A stretch of DNA of 64,000 nucleotides, taken from the NCBI GenBank assembly GCA_013397115.1, contig VWZW01004510.1, forward strand, positions 496,001 to 560,000. The letters run 5' to 3'. The position numbers and the translations under genes were made by a program. This document shows, piece by piece, positions 1 through 13,900 of this stretch. Source of the DNA: Edolisoma coerulescens (taxonomy: Eukaryota; Chordata; Aves; Passeriformes; Campephagidae). Every line of letters begins with the position of its first letter. Position 1 is the stretch's first letter. The notes below the pieces were generated by a model, which was given only the letters and a program-made list of their open reading frames with translations, was not told the DNA's origin and did no database searches.

Positions 1-3000
1 GGGAAATAGCAAAATAAATATTTTCAGAAATATAAAGCATAGCAGTGAGCCCTTCAAGAGCAAGTCTTTATTGTTTTGATAAACATCTGAGGAAAAGGGG
101 GAGGATGGGAAGAAGAAGGGTGCCCTCACTTTTGCAGTAATAATACATTTGGCCACGGCAAAGTGAGGGAAAGGCATTGACCTTGCTGGGAACCAGAGTG
201 TGATTTGTCTGGGAAACTGAGCTGTGCTGTGCCTTTCTAGGTCTTGAATGAAGATCATTTTCAGAGTTCAAGTAAATCACCTGCAAGGAATCATGGTCGA
301 ACTTTAGACAACAAGAATGGAAGTAGTGGGAATCGCATTATATCAGTGGTGCTGAGAGGCCAAGAAAATGATGGGAGAAAAACTAGGTTTTAAAGAGATA
401 GAGAGGGAAATTCCAGGGGGAAAATAAAAGGAATAAAAATACTTAATTTCAACATTTTATGCTTAATAAGGATCAGATTCCATACTCCATTCCATACTTT
501 CCTTTCAGTGGACTTAGACTACTTTTTAATTGGCAGAAGACCTTTTCTACAGCCCTGAGTAGACTCATCTCCTATTTTAAAATCTGAAATTCTCTCCATA
601 TGTTGCAATGTTATCAAAATTTGCTGATAAAGTAAGAATGCATAAAATAATTCCATAAAGTGCCTAAAGAATATGTAGTTTGATATGCATGATGGATGCT
701 CCACAGTGCCCCTAGTCTTCCTTGTCCAATTTTCATACTATCTCTGATCAGGCTCTGGGCACTGTCCTCTAAAAGCATAAGAAATCTGAAACGTGATAAA
801 GAAAACATTATTATTACCAGAGATCTGTTGATATCTCTGACAAACATATGGATTAAAATATCCTGTTGGCATGTTGAGCAGCACAGTATAGCACAAATCT
901 CCATGAGAATGATGGATCAGGAAATTGTATATCATATCTCTTCTGCAATACCAAGCTTTCGCATTTCCTTTGGATCTGGATCCTTTTTGGTCTTTGTGGT
1001 AACTTGAAGAATTAGGGACATAAAGAGTTTTGGATGTTCTTCCCTTTCAAAAGGTTAAAAAAATTCTCAGCACCTTTAAAAAGTCAATTGTGAAACTTGA
1101 TTTTTCTGTCCTATTTTGAAGAGAAGCAAGAAAATAATGTTTGCCTACTTCTCTTTGTATTTTTTAACATTTTGAATGGTAAGTTCATGTTTCACACCCT
1201 TTATTTGTCCAAGTATACCTCAAGCATTCTATTTTTCTTCTCCTTTGGTACATAGAGTGCTTATCCTCAAAAAACTTCAGCTACAGCCCCTACAGCATTA
1301 GACACAAAAGCTCTGAAGAAGTTCACCTCTGAATTGTAATCCACAGGCTTTAAGTGGTTTGGGGTTTTTTTCTGCTTTCTGGAAAATATGATCCTGTCTT
1401 CTGCTATTTATATGTTGTATATCTATGAAGTAAAAAAAAAGGCTGTTTTGTTTTCTGTCAGATGCAGCTCATAAAATTTACAGCTCATATTATGTTTGCA
1501 GAACAGGGTCTTTGCTCCTATTTGTACCTTCAAATGTGACATATATTTCTGTTATAAAGCGTTCCATGTTCAACCTTTTCCTTTTTATTTTCTGGTATGA
1601 AACAACTTATGACCAACAGAAAAAAACTGTACTACATAAAAATCAGGGACAGAATGCTCAGATTTGGTGTGTTTGCAAGTTATCTCAGAAAATTGCATTT
1701 TTCTGCTGCAGAATGCCCTTATGCTATAAGCCAGGTCTTTGTGAATGTATTCTTGCAACCAGTCAATGGATTTTATCATGGTTCAGATGTCAAAAAATAT
1801 CCCATTCAGTCTGAATTTTGTAACACTCAGCATCCAGTCTTGTCTTTATTCCTTTCACGGTAACTTCTCAGCAGCCAGTCATATTCCTGTTCTTCACAGA
1901 TAAATAGAATTATTTGGTTTTTTAAGTCAAAATCAACACACCTATTTGGAACTGTCAAGTATGAATACATTATTTATGCAGTAATAAAAACTCTGATAGA
2001 TAAGTTTTTTCAACTGTGTATTGAAATGGCACAACATAGCTCTGATATTTTTCTAGTTGGCCACAGACAATTTTTACATTTAATGTGGAAATTTGCATCT
2101 CAAAAAGAGCTGCTCTGTTTGCCATGTAGTAATCTCAAATCCTTTTTGGCTACCATTATGCACACCCTATTGCTTTGCCTTTTGAATCAAAATTTTCAAC
2201 GTATGTGTCTTGATAATTGTCCACATTCACGAAAAAAGTAAAAGAGAAAAATGATTGCATAATTCCAACTAATGGAGAAGAGGAAAAAGGCTGAAAAAAG
2301 CTACATTTCAATTTCCATCTTACAAAAGGCTTAAAGGTGTTTTGATGCCCATTTTAATAATGTTAAAATAACAGACTTCCATGCTCTTGTCCAGAGCAGG
2401 GGAATATTTTCTCTGTGGGAGAGGGCAAGGGCCCTTCAGTGAGAGTGCACTCCTCACCATTCTTTGGCACAAAGCAAACACATGTTTGAGCAAATATACA
2501 GCCTGTGTTCTGCAGAAAACTTTAAGCAAACATGATGTAACTCTAAATGGGTACAAGATAAAAGAAGGCAGGGAATATCCTGCCTTCAGTTCAGGACAAC
2601 AGAGTCATTTATCATGAAGCAGCAGATAAAAAAAGCAGCAATGCCAACAAGCAAATCTTGTCTGGCCCACATTTCTTGCTGCCTCCTTGCCCAACACCTG
2701 TCTTCAAGTGACTGTAGATGAGGAAGCATGTTGACTTTATGTTGCATATTTTCTCCGTCCTCATTGTCACTTTAGAGCCTCAAATTATGCTGATCATCCT
2801 GTAGGGAGAGAAAAGCAGCATCATAAGCCAGAGGTGTCCGTGCTTATTGGGCGTGGGAGTGAACATGAAAGGGATGAGGGGGAGAGCAGACAAACACACC
2901 AGTAGAGGGTGTGGTGAGAAGGAAAATGAGGAGAAAAAAAGAAAGATAATTTTTTTTCTTTCTTGTGTACATACTTGTCTTTAAGAAGGCAAAAGACTGC

Positions 3001-4601
3001 TAAAAAATTCATATCAGTTCCTCGCATGCTCTAGTCAGTAGTAATTAAAGAGCCTTATTTTCCCCCAGCATGTTAGTTTTAAAAAAATTTAAATCCAAAG
3101 TGCAAATAATTTTATGGTATTTTAATCCTTACAATGGTTTCATCATGATATTTCAAGCGTATTCCACAGTTTTAGCTTCACAAGCTCAGGTGCCTCTTTG
3201 GCTGATTCAAAACACTCAAAAGTATTATTAATTCCAAGTTACAGTTACAAAGCTGTAAATGGTAAATAAACATAGCTCTGACTACATGGTTTGGCTATTG
3301 GTAAAAATGTATTTTTAAAATCACTTTGCCTTCATTGGATTCTATTTTGCATTCTCATGTGTGGGCAAGAAAAATCAATAAATCTATTTTATTTCCAGAA
3401 TGAAACAAATACACTTCTGTATTTGACCCTCCAGGTTGCCAGCAATGCACCTACTCAGTTTTGATCTCCATTACTCTACAGCCAAAGTTTTATTATTTAT
3501 CACAACATCAGTGTTATTGGCACCTTTTTCAATCATCTGAAAAATTTGTAATGTTAATTAAAAAAAAACATTTTGGTGAAATGCTTACAGACACTTGAAG
3601 AGGTGTTTTTTCTTTTAAAAGCATGAAATTAGCTAAATAATAAAAAACCTTGCAACCTGTTTTCCTGGAAATGTTATTGCCTTCATCAGTAAGTGCATGA
3701 AGACAAAATATGCTCCTCTTGATAGAAACAAGGATGTTCTCCTGTTGTTAACATTTCTGAAATACTAGCTCAGCAGATGCATGGATCAGTCAGTAAAGAT
3801 AAAAAATACATCTTGCACTACATCAAATATCTTAGTTTGCTGATATTTCTTTTGATATTATTTGTTCTCTGAAACTCTCCCGCTGTCCACAGATCAGTAA
3901 TTGGAAATGAGATTATTTTGATGTTCAACCTTAATACTGCTGCTAGACATTACCTATTCTGTGTGAAGGTCAGGTGAATGCTGACTCAGAGCATCTACTT
4001 GGACATTCAGAATACAGAATGTTTCTTTTTCTCCTGCTTGGGAGATCTCTGTGCTGCTGTCACCTGGCTGTTGTTGTCTAGAGGACAGGTTTTCTTGTCA
4101 GAGAATTGAGGTGTAATGTATTTCAAGATGCTTTTCTAGAAGTACTTGGGCTGTGGTCAAATACAACAAAAATAAGAAGGCTCTGTAGAGTTGTCTCTGC
4201 TCACAGTGTCTTTATGAGTGGGTCTTTGCATGTGGCCTTGGTTCCAGTTCCCTTGGAGGTTCCAGCTGCGAGCCAGCTCCACACAGTCCCCCAAAAGCTG
4301 ATTCCCAGTGCCCAGAAGGTGCACAGGCAGCTCTACTACCTGGTGTCACCACTTTTTTATGACTTATTTGGAATTTCTATCTTTGAACTGAAACTAGTTC
4401 TTCATTAAAGGTTCTGGAGCTATTTTTAGGAAAAAAGAAAAGAATGAATTAGTGCTTGACATGTTTCTGCTAACACAGGCAATCTGTTAATGGCAGACAC
4501 AGATATTTGAAATTTCACAAATGACAGTTTTGGAATACAACATACTCCTTTGGAACCAGCATTCCATTGGCTTTTAGTAACTGCATGGTACTCAGTAACT
4601 A
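1..4601. other. Unique noncoding DNA, no supported gene
   Basis: This stretch is AT-rich, CpG-poor and without recognisable transposon sequence. Open frames of 60-100 codons occur on both strands around 0.5-1.0 kb and 1.5-1.9 kb, but they overlap each other in antisense and show no splice or family signal. One weak exon-like segment exists at 1256-1339 on the plus strand: a pyrimidine-rich acceptor ending CATAG is followed by 27 open codons and TAA. It was not called as a gene because nothing links it to another exon. AATAAA-type hexamers are scattered, as expected in AT-rich DNA. Confidence 0.6.
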
Positions 4602-4919
4602 CTGAGGGGAGACCTCACTGCCGTGTGCAGCTTCCTCACGGGGGGAAGCGGAGGGGTAGGTACTGATCTCTTCTCTGCTAACCAGCAACAGGACCTGAGG
4701 AAACAGCATGAAGCCATGCCAGAGAAAGTGTATTGTGGATATTAGGAAAAGATTCTTCTCCCAGAGGATGGTTGGGCACCGGTACAGGCTTCCCAGGGCA
4801 GTGGTCACAGCACAAAGCCTCCCAGATTTCAAGAAGGGCTTGGACAGCACTCTCAGGCACACACTGGGATTCTTGGACCGGGAGTTGTGTATCCCTTCCA
4901 ACTCAGGATATTCTGTGAA
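4602..4919 (+). mobile_element. CR1 LINE fragment, 3' end, forward orientation
   Basis: The 3' part of a CR1 non-LTR retrotransposon. Recognisable blocks in order are GAGGGGAGACCTCACTG near 4604, TACTGATCTCTTCTCTGCTA near 4660, GGATATTAGGAAAAGATTCT near 4738, CCCAGGGCAGTGGTCACAGCA near 4792, and the terminal CCCTTCCAACTCAGGATATTCT ending near 4915. CR1 copies are usually 5'-truncated and keep this 3' end, as here. Compared with my memory of typical copies, a piece is missing between the 'CTCAGGCACA' block and the final 'CCCTTCCAACTC' block, so the copy carries an internal deletion. The 3' octamer repeats are almost absent. The 177-codon frame on the opposite strand (4599-5132) is mostly antisense CR1 and is not a gene. 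Class assignment is sure; subfamily is not. Confidence 0.9.
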
Positions 4920-7900
4920 CATGTAACTTAGGATAATTGAGATATTTTGGCTGCATCCTGACAGTGGCTGGTGCAGTTTTAGGAAAAAGGCTGAAACTTG
5001 AAGGGTTGTCCCAACTCCTACCAGCTGCAGTGCCACCCCAGCAGGCTGCCTGCCAGCCAAATCTAGGCAGGCACAGGCAGCAATCTGGCATCCTTGGAGC
5101 ACAGATGCAGCATTCCTCTGTTCCAAAGGCAAGGGGAGGTGGAATGTGAACAGGAGTTACTTTTGTGCTACTCATAAACAAGTAATATACATAAAAAGGA
5201 ATAATAATAATAATATGTAAAAGGATGGTATCATCTAGGTCAGTTCTCATTTGCTTGTTGATGTGGCAGAAACACTCCTGGAGATCATAGACAAAGAGAT
5301 TTTTATAAACCAATGCAAGGGAAAAGTACAGAGACCAAAACGAGATCCAGAGAAATCCCCAGGCAAAACAGAGGAAAATGTTTGTATCTTTTTATCTATG
5401 AAGTTTTTTCTGAAATACTTTGCTGGAACAAACAATTTGTTTTAAACATTTCTTTAAGCTGTGTCGTTCTTCTGAGACGGAAAATTTCCTCGTAAATTAA
5501 GCCCACAGAATTCTGTAGTAAACCCAGTGGTAGTTTTACCCTGACTTTCTTAGTGCTCATGTACTGTACCAGCAAGTAGATTGGTTGGCTGACCCTTCTC
5601 GTTTCGCTCTTGTACAGATGGCACTGATGGGAAAGAAACACTGTTTTCTTATCCAGGCTGCTGATTGTCATCAACCCTAATGGGCTGGAGCCCTGTGGTG
5701 GGTGGAGAGAATGGTAATTTGCAGGCAGCTGGAAAGAGGAGGATTACTTGATTTGCTTCCTTATTTCATAGTCAATTTTTGTGCTTTGCTGGCTTTTTTT
5801 GGATGGTTGTGCACATTCCAAAGTCTCTAGATGGTGACAGCACTTCACATCTGGTGGTGTTGTCTTGTGTAACTCACTCCTTCCACAAGTTTGCCAGAAA
5901 CAGGTGCCTCATCTAAGTGATTAAAGCGACTCTCAAAGAACAATATTGATTTAGGGTATTTAGGGATTTGGCTCACCCTTTAAAATCCATCAGTCTTAAA
6001 ACAAAGGATAGAGGTCTTGAAATGGAGGCACGAGGCTAGATACATTTATTTTGAAAATGATGATGGAGAATGTAAAACAGGAACTGGGGAGGTTGCCAAA
6101 TCCAATTGGGAAAAAACACTGTGGGGAAAAGGGAAGGATATTAAAAGGCAGGGAGGGAGGCAAAGCAAAAGCCATAAATTTTTCATCATGAGGGATCATT
6201 CTGGCAGAGCTGATTCAGGGCTTCTCAACAATGTAGGCAAAAATAAATTTTCCTCTCCCAGCTGCTGTGGAGTAGAGCTTTGACAGAGTGCTGGCTGAAG
6301 AGCAAAGAGAAAATACTTAGCTTTATGCTGGCCATGCTAATAGCCAGCAAAAGGTAGAAGGCTGCCCTCTCATCCTGTGGGTGAAAAATTGAAAATGAGA
6401 GATACATTCTGCCAGCAGAGCCTGCTACCACCACTGGCCCTACCCTCTCCCTTTGACCAGCACCTGGACTAGTTTTCCAGGCCTGTGGCATAGGCTAACA
6501 ACTCAGCAGCCCCACATCTTTTCTTTCCAGGGACAGGGAAGGCTAGCCTGGGCAAGCTTTTCCCTTTTAAATGCTGTCTTGATATGAATGAATAAAGTAA
6601 TCATTTATGTAAATAATTTCGTCAATTTAAAATTTACATTCTGAGGCCTGTGTAAATAGCTTTCAAATGGTGATGGATCCTGCTATATTTTGCCCAGGAT
6701 GTCTTCTTAATCATATTGATTCATGTGCCTCTTAATTGGTCTGCCATGGTTCCCTCAAACTGTGATCGTGGCTCTTGTCACCAACTGTGTCTGGTGGTTG
6801 TGGAAGAGTTAATGGGACAGCAGTGAGGAGCAGAAAATACAGAAACTGCAGGTATTTGTAAGAAATGACAGAGAATCTATAAATCCCATGATTAAAGAGA
6901 TGTAACCTTTTGATACGGGGCTTTAGGTTCATTTTAATCCTTGGCTGTTGCTGGAGGTATTAATTCAGAACCTACTGATTTTAATGACTTTGTGGAGATT
7001 TTGGGCCAAACGCTGATGATATTCCTTGTCCTTGTTGTATTCCTAATCAGGTTTGCTTGAAATCATTGTTCTCATGGTTCAGTTTTAGAAGAGAAACAGG
7101 ATGAAATACTTTAGTATGTTGCAGTAACTCCTTCTTCATGTAGGGCTTGTATTAAGATAATTAAAATCACATTCAATGTAACAAAATGTATTAAGTGTTG
7201 CTCTGCCAAGATGTCACTGCAAAGATGAGCTTTGTGTTAATAGACTAACAAATAAAGCAAGATCTGCAAGTTTTACATTGATTTTGGCTGTAAAGTTGCT
7301 AGACATGCACATTCACCAAGAAGTGAATTCAGCAGATGACTGAAGTACCACATAAATCTCACACTAGCTGGAGAGCAAAAAAGAATGCAGTAGGGATGAT
7401 ATTGTGGCATCTCATCCCTTCCTACCTCCCCTGAAGTGTGTGAAATAAAGATATTTCATTTGAGTTCTGCATATCAAAAGTAAAAATTTATCTATGACAG
7501 AAGAATATATGTTTTGAACCTTAATTCAAATTTTGGTTCAAATTTTGGGATATAATAACATTGTATATGGAGAAGCTGAGTTATAAAACATCTTGGGGAA
7601 CAGTCCTGCTTTTAATACATCCTTTTTAAAGTGCTATAACTCTTGATGGTAAAATGTTTTAAAGCATATTGATTTCTGGAGTAAAGAAAAAAAAAAAAGA
7701 AAAGCTATTTTAGAAGCTTTTTGAGACCTCCAGCCTCTGGAAGGTCTATTGAACAAGCAGCTTTTTTCACCCACCTTTGTAAAGGAGTATGGCTGCTAAT
7801 CTAAATTTACCAGGATGTGAAACATTGATCATGACCCATGAAATGTTTTATTCAACTGAAAGTACTGTGAATGCACAGAGTGACTTTTATTTGTTCCTCA

Positions 7901-10900
7901 AAGGGACTGTTAGCAGACTTTTCTAATAGTCCTTGGGCTAGGTAATGTATTTGTAAAAGGGACTTGCAAGTAACAACTTGTGTTTCTGCATTACTCAGTG
8001 ACAGATAGAAGCCAGAAAGCACTTGGGCTTTCTCTGCTCAAAAACCTGATTTTCAGAATGTATAAGATGCTAAGGCCATCTTGTAAGAGTAAATCAGGCA
8101 ACGTTTTTATACATTTGACACACTCATCCCATCATCACTTAATCAACTGCTAACAGTTATCAGTGAAAATTTCACCAGCCACGTTGGAGTTACCTCTGCA
8201 CTAATTTGCAGGGGTGAAATTCAAACCTACTACGACTGTCATGTTAATTTTTGATTGCAACAAGCTTATTCCTGACCATTGATTTGCTAAGCATGATTTT
8301 AGAATCCCATCTTTTTTTTCTTTTCTTTTGCATTCAAGTGCAGATAAGCTTTGTAAGATTTATCCTTTTCTTCTTATATAACTCATGAATTTATGAGGCT
8401 TGTGTGTGGACAATCTGTAACATTTTTCACTTAATGCTGTGAGGAAATGAAGCAGAAGGCAGGGATGCTCAGGTTTAGGATCCCTCTCCCCACAATGACG
8501 GCAGTATTGGATATTTCCTACATTTTTGCCTTGGAGTGTTTCACACCAAACACCTTCACCCTTGATTTTCGGAAGCAACAATTCTCTAATTCTCCTCTGC
8601 AGAAGTAACCTGGAGCCAGGGCAGCCCCACGGTGAAGTTGTAATAGCACTAAAATTATGAAAGGCTGGACTGAACAAGCCATCAAGCTGGTCAAGACTCA
8701 AACTGCTGATGCTGATTTGCCTGTATCTGGATTGCACAAATCCCGAAAGCTGTTTTAGGAATTTCACTTAGCTTCCTGTGTATGTGCAGCTGTGTATACG
8801 CTGCATATGAAGGACTCTAAGTTTTGACTTTTTTTCCCATTTCTCTAGTTTGGTTTTTGTTTTTCATGGATAAAACCTTTTTTGCACTGATTATTTTCTT
8901 CTCTCTATGAATAATTCCTCAGAATCAACAGAAATATCAAGTACCTTGTCAGTGTCTTCTTGACTCAGGTAAATGGTACTTCTCCAAAATTGTTTACCAA
9001 ATAGGTAAGATGAAGATGTAGTTGGCTAGGTGAGGAACCAGAAGAAACTTTTGCTATTTGAAATGAAAGCAGTTTCCACCCTGGCTATTCCTAGAGTTAC
9101 TGGTGCTGTATTTATGTCTGCTTTTGAGCAAGAATATAAAAGCAGTCACCTTAATATATTGTTTTCATTCATCCTCAGTTTGGATGTTACGGGAAGTGCT
9201 GCTAAAGTTTCATGATCCATAACTTTTTGGTGTGGAGATGAGCTCTGCTACAGGATGCTCCATCATGAATGAAGTCTCAGGAGCCTGTCAGAAGGGCAGG
9301 GTCTGTGTCAGTGCTGCTGTTCTCTGTGAACACGTGAGCCTGATGCTTTGTGATGCGTGGAGGCGGTTTGGGGTTTCAAGTCTGGGCCTTATTGACCTCA
9401 AGCTGCTAAAGCCTCAATTTACCTAGGTCATCTAGCCGTGGTGTTGCTTCACATCTCAATCAAGTCAGAGTAAATTGAGGCTGTTGGCAGAAGCAATGGT
9501 TGTGTTCTCCCCAGTGCTCTCTGCCAGGCATCCCTTCCGCCTGCCTTGAGCCAGCATTAGTGTGTGTGGGGCTGCATGGCCAGCCAGGTCCTAGAACTGA
9601 TCAGGCCAGCCCTGACAAATGAACACTAAACACCAGCAAAATGCTTTTCAGATCAGCATGTTTCATATTGACATAAACCTTGTGAAATAGTTTTGTGTCT
9701 ATATTATTACTATTGAGATTATATTTCATTATGAGTTGACGATAGATAAGCCATAGTGCATTAAAACTTGCAGAAGCTATTTTCCTTTAGCATACTTCTG
9801 TGAAGCAAGGGTAACTCAAGTAATTTACATCCAATAAGCATGTATGAACGTATGTTAGAAGGTATAAAATATCTATTTCTAAACACAAGCCTAAGCATCC
9901 TAATACTGTAAAAGCACAGAACTAGGTTTAAGGGATATTTTAGATAAAATCCTGAGGTAAAAGTCCAAGAAATACAAGACTCTACTTAGAAAACTGGTCG
10001 TGAAGAAATATGGAATAATCATTTGAGGATGTTAACCAGTGGCTTAGGGCCTTATCAGTTGACATAACTTCAGTTTATAGGATGCTCATTAATCATTGTT
10101 TTCCTAGAGCAGGAGGAAGGTATAGCCAAAAACTTCATATGGGAGAAAAGAGGGAGTTGCTAGAAAAAAAGCAACATTTGAAAACTTCCAGTCATCCAAA
10201 TATTTATCAGTGACACTGTGGCCCCAAGTAGTTTACAGTTTCCATAAATGATCCCATATATTGAAAGAATTCAAACATCCTGTAAATTTACTTTTTTTGT
10301 GTGAGACCATCCAGGGATCCCAACCACTTACGCTTTGAAGCCGCCTGCCTCCTGGATTGATTTCATCCAAGCAAATCAAGTAAAAATGTTTAGTTTGTGC
10401 CAGCACTAGGAAAAGGGTCATGGGACAGGGTGAGCTGAAATGTGTTAGCTAATCACAACCTCCCTTCAGCCCCTTTTTCTAAACTAAATAAAACCTCAGT
10501 GGGTGAAGAATAAAGCAATCACACCAAATCCATCAGATCCTGCAGACATATCAGTGACACTTAGCTGTCAGCAGTATCAGACACCACTGATAACATTAAC
10601 ATGGACACCTGACCTTTGTCCACAGCTGATGGAAATCTTTGATCAAGGCTACAAGTTTGTACTGAACTGTCTCATCTCTGAAATCAAACTTAAATGGCAA
10701 AAAAAAACCAACCCAAAGCCCAAGCAAACAACAAAGACAACAATTTAGAAGTATCTGAAGTTGCCCTAAATACAATGCTATGTATGTGTGTCAAATATAA
10801 CTTATTTTCTGTCAGCAGACATTCTACAGGAATTAAAATATTTGTATTTTTATATGAGCAGAGTATCCCATGGAAAATTCTGGTACCGCTCAATGTTTAA

Positions 10901-13900
10901 CACCTAAAGTTTCCTGGTAGTGTGTTAAACTGCCTTTGAAGCTCTTGATTGGTCTCTTTAACTTCATTAAAATCTATTTTCTCATTCTCTGATGTTTGTT
11001 TAAATTTTTAATTCAGGCTTAATGATTTTCTTCTTAGTTGATAAGGAATATATTTGTATCTTAAATATGTATTGAAAAAAATGTGAATAAATGTGTTTTT
11101 CTTTGAAAGCATTTCAACTACTCTGCATTTAAAGAAAGTGAGTGATTTGATATTGAGATATAAAGCATCCAAGTGATTCTATTTATGTCCTATGTAATGC
11201 AGGTACAAGCACTCATAGGTGATGTAAGCCTGGGTTTTTCAATAACAAACTGTTAAAAAAAATCTAAAATTTATTTGGAATAGCTAGAAAAAACTTTAGC
11301 TTAGACCAGGATCTAAAATTATACATGATATTTATTTTCTTTTCTTATTTTCCAAATGAGCAAATGAAACGTATGCTACGGCCATGCAATTTGCAGTGCA
11401 CGAGCCTGATTTAGTAGATTTAATTACCTAGGTTTGCTTGTCAAGTGCAGCCACTTACAGAATATATTCAGTGTTTAACATGATAAACTACTCACACCGT
11501 GAATTTAATAAATCATTACATTCCAGGCATTAAAATATCACTGCAAAATCCTAATAAATTCAAAGGAACTTGTACTTTATCACAGCTTCCACAAGAGGGC
11601 AACATGTACCAGGCTTTTAACTACAAAGGTATTATTAAAATCCTTTCATTAGCCAACAGACTTGGATGAAGTTCATTGATATTGTATTTAGGATTCTCCA
11701 GTATGAATTTGTGCTGTTATCTAAACCTTACACATTGATAGGTGTTCATAGAAACCAATCTGATTTTATATGGTGCTGAACATGGGCGTTGCTACGTGTG
11801 CTTATAATTAGTTACAATTAAGGCTTAATCTGCATTTCATTTATGACTTGGGCTGTCTTAACACCAGCATTCTTGTATTGGGAATGCCTTCATGGCTAAG
11901 GGAAGTGTGCGGTGTTGGAAGGTCACACGTTAGCAGAGCATATGCTAGTACTCATGTTGGAGTAGGTTATGACAACGTTGGGAGGGTTCTTGAAGGAGAA
12001 AAACACCCAACAACACCATCTCACAGCCAAAGGATGGAATCTCTGCAGACTGTGTAAAAAAAACCAAACCCAAATTGTAAAGGTGGAAGTGCAATTTTTG
12101 TCCAATTAGCCCATTTGTTCCCTGTGCCAGGAGCCTGAATTTCTCACGCACACTGGATAGGACTTTTCTCTGCAAGTCATCACAGTAAAATCAATTACAC
12201 TCTTAATAGAATCAGGGTGGTCTAACCTGATCCAAAACAATTAAATCAGTCCTGCAAGACACTGACATCTGATCAATGGCATTGTCATAAAACTCAAGGT
12301 TTTGTAGGTTTCTTCAGACTCTCAGGGCTCACATCTAAGGGGTGAACATATTTATTTCTCTCCTTACAATGAATGAGCAAGTCAAACTTTTCAATTTTTA
12401 GTGTGATCACTTTTACATAGTCTAAATTTTAGAAAAATTAATACATTGATATTTCAGTGTCAAAATTGGCAGCGCTGTTAGACAGTATGGTCATAAAAAA
12501 TTACCAATGCAGTAGGATGCTCGAACTCTGGAAAATAATTTCTTTAATGTATATGAAATAATTCATTTTTCACACACTTGTCTCTTCATCCTGACTGTGT
12601 GATGAACATTTTCTTGTAACTTGGAATGTCTGACCTTTTATATCACTACTTAGAAACAGGGACAGCCATTATTGCCTTCACAGGACACTCAAACCACCTT
12701 CTTCTTTTTCATAGTAGTCTCACTGAAACAGGCAAAAATTTGCTAGGAAATTTCATGCTACCTATCCAAAGCCTCTAGGAACAGCAGACAAAGAATTCTG
12801 CTTTTTATGTTTTATTTCACTTCGAGTAATGCTTAATAGAACAAAAATAATAAAATATACACCATTCAATACGGGAACTCTCTGCTCTAGGTCAACCATG
12901 TGATAAAAGAGTGCGTGGCGAGTGAATAAACTCCTTTAGAGTACAGGAGACACAGTGCATGCCCAAGTAAGCTCACAGATATTTAAAATACAGTCACAGA
13001 CATTATTTGTGTATGACTTGATGAGCTCTGTGCTGTCACAACAGTTTGACTACCGAAACCCAAGCCAGATAAAGACTGGCAGGTTTATCTCTCAGCTGCA
13101 CAGCCCTGACTACAATGTAGACGTGACTAACTCCAGCATACCTAGTTCACTGTATTTATCATTGTTGCCTAGGAGCCTTGATGGTTTTTTCCTTTTTCTA
13201 TTGAAGTATTACTTTTCCTTTGCTTTCTCCTGAAGTAGTGTCAATCAGAGAAATTAGGGTTCTCTCAAGTAGCCAAAACGTGCTTTTGCAGCTTCCTGGT
13301 CCACTCAGCAGCTGCCTGGGTGTTGAAACTGTGTCTCAAGCAAAAGTGAGTGTTCTATCCTTAGGTCTTCCGTTTGCACCTCAGCTGAACACAAAACTCT
13401 TCTGCTTGCACGTTCTTTCCCACGTGGACAAGTTCTTGATGCTGTTGCTCATGCCATAACTTTTATTAAAAACCGCCTCAATATATGATATACTTTTACT
13501 AAGAATCAGAATATGGTCACCAGAGTTCAAAATAGTCCTCTGAATGCAGCTGCCTTTCCTTGGTATCAAAGCCATTTTTAGCCTTTGTTTCTGCAGTAAT
13601 TGTCCTTTGTGCAGTGATGGATTAAGCAAAATGAGCTTCATTTGTGTTTTCTCACTAAGATGTTCTTCCAGATTCAAAACTTGTCCTCTGCTTCTAATGA
13701 AATCAAGCTTTGTTTCCAAGCTCTTACCACTGATACCTTGATCAGCTCAAAAAAATTTCTAACAGCATATTTGAATCTGGATGTTATGGAAGAACTTTAT
13801 AAGGCTTGTTTTATTGCTACTTAGGAAGTTTTTGAAGTCAGTACTAGCAAAATTTGAAGCACCAATAAATTGTTTCTTTTAGTCCCTGTGAGATGAAGTT

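Noticed and set aside
614..1007. Overlapping open frames of 60-103 codons on both strands
   Set aside because: They are mutually antisense, without splice sites, repeats or recognisable motifs; chance open frames.
1256..1339. Terminal-exon-like segment on the plus strand (27 codons after a pyrimidine-rich acceptor)
   Set aside because: Attractive acceptor but very short and with no partner exon; chance level is high.
8360..8767. 135-codon minus-strand frame
   Set aside because: No start context, no splice boundaries that fit and no recognised domain.
10332..10405. 74-bp minus-strand segment with good acceptor and donor
   Set aside because: Phase does not match the other minus-strand candidates and the peptide matches nothing recognised.
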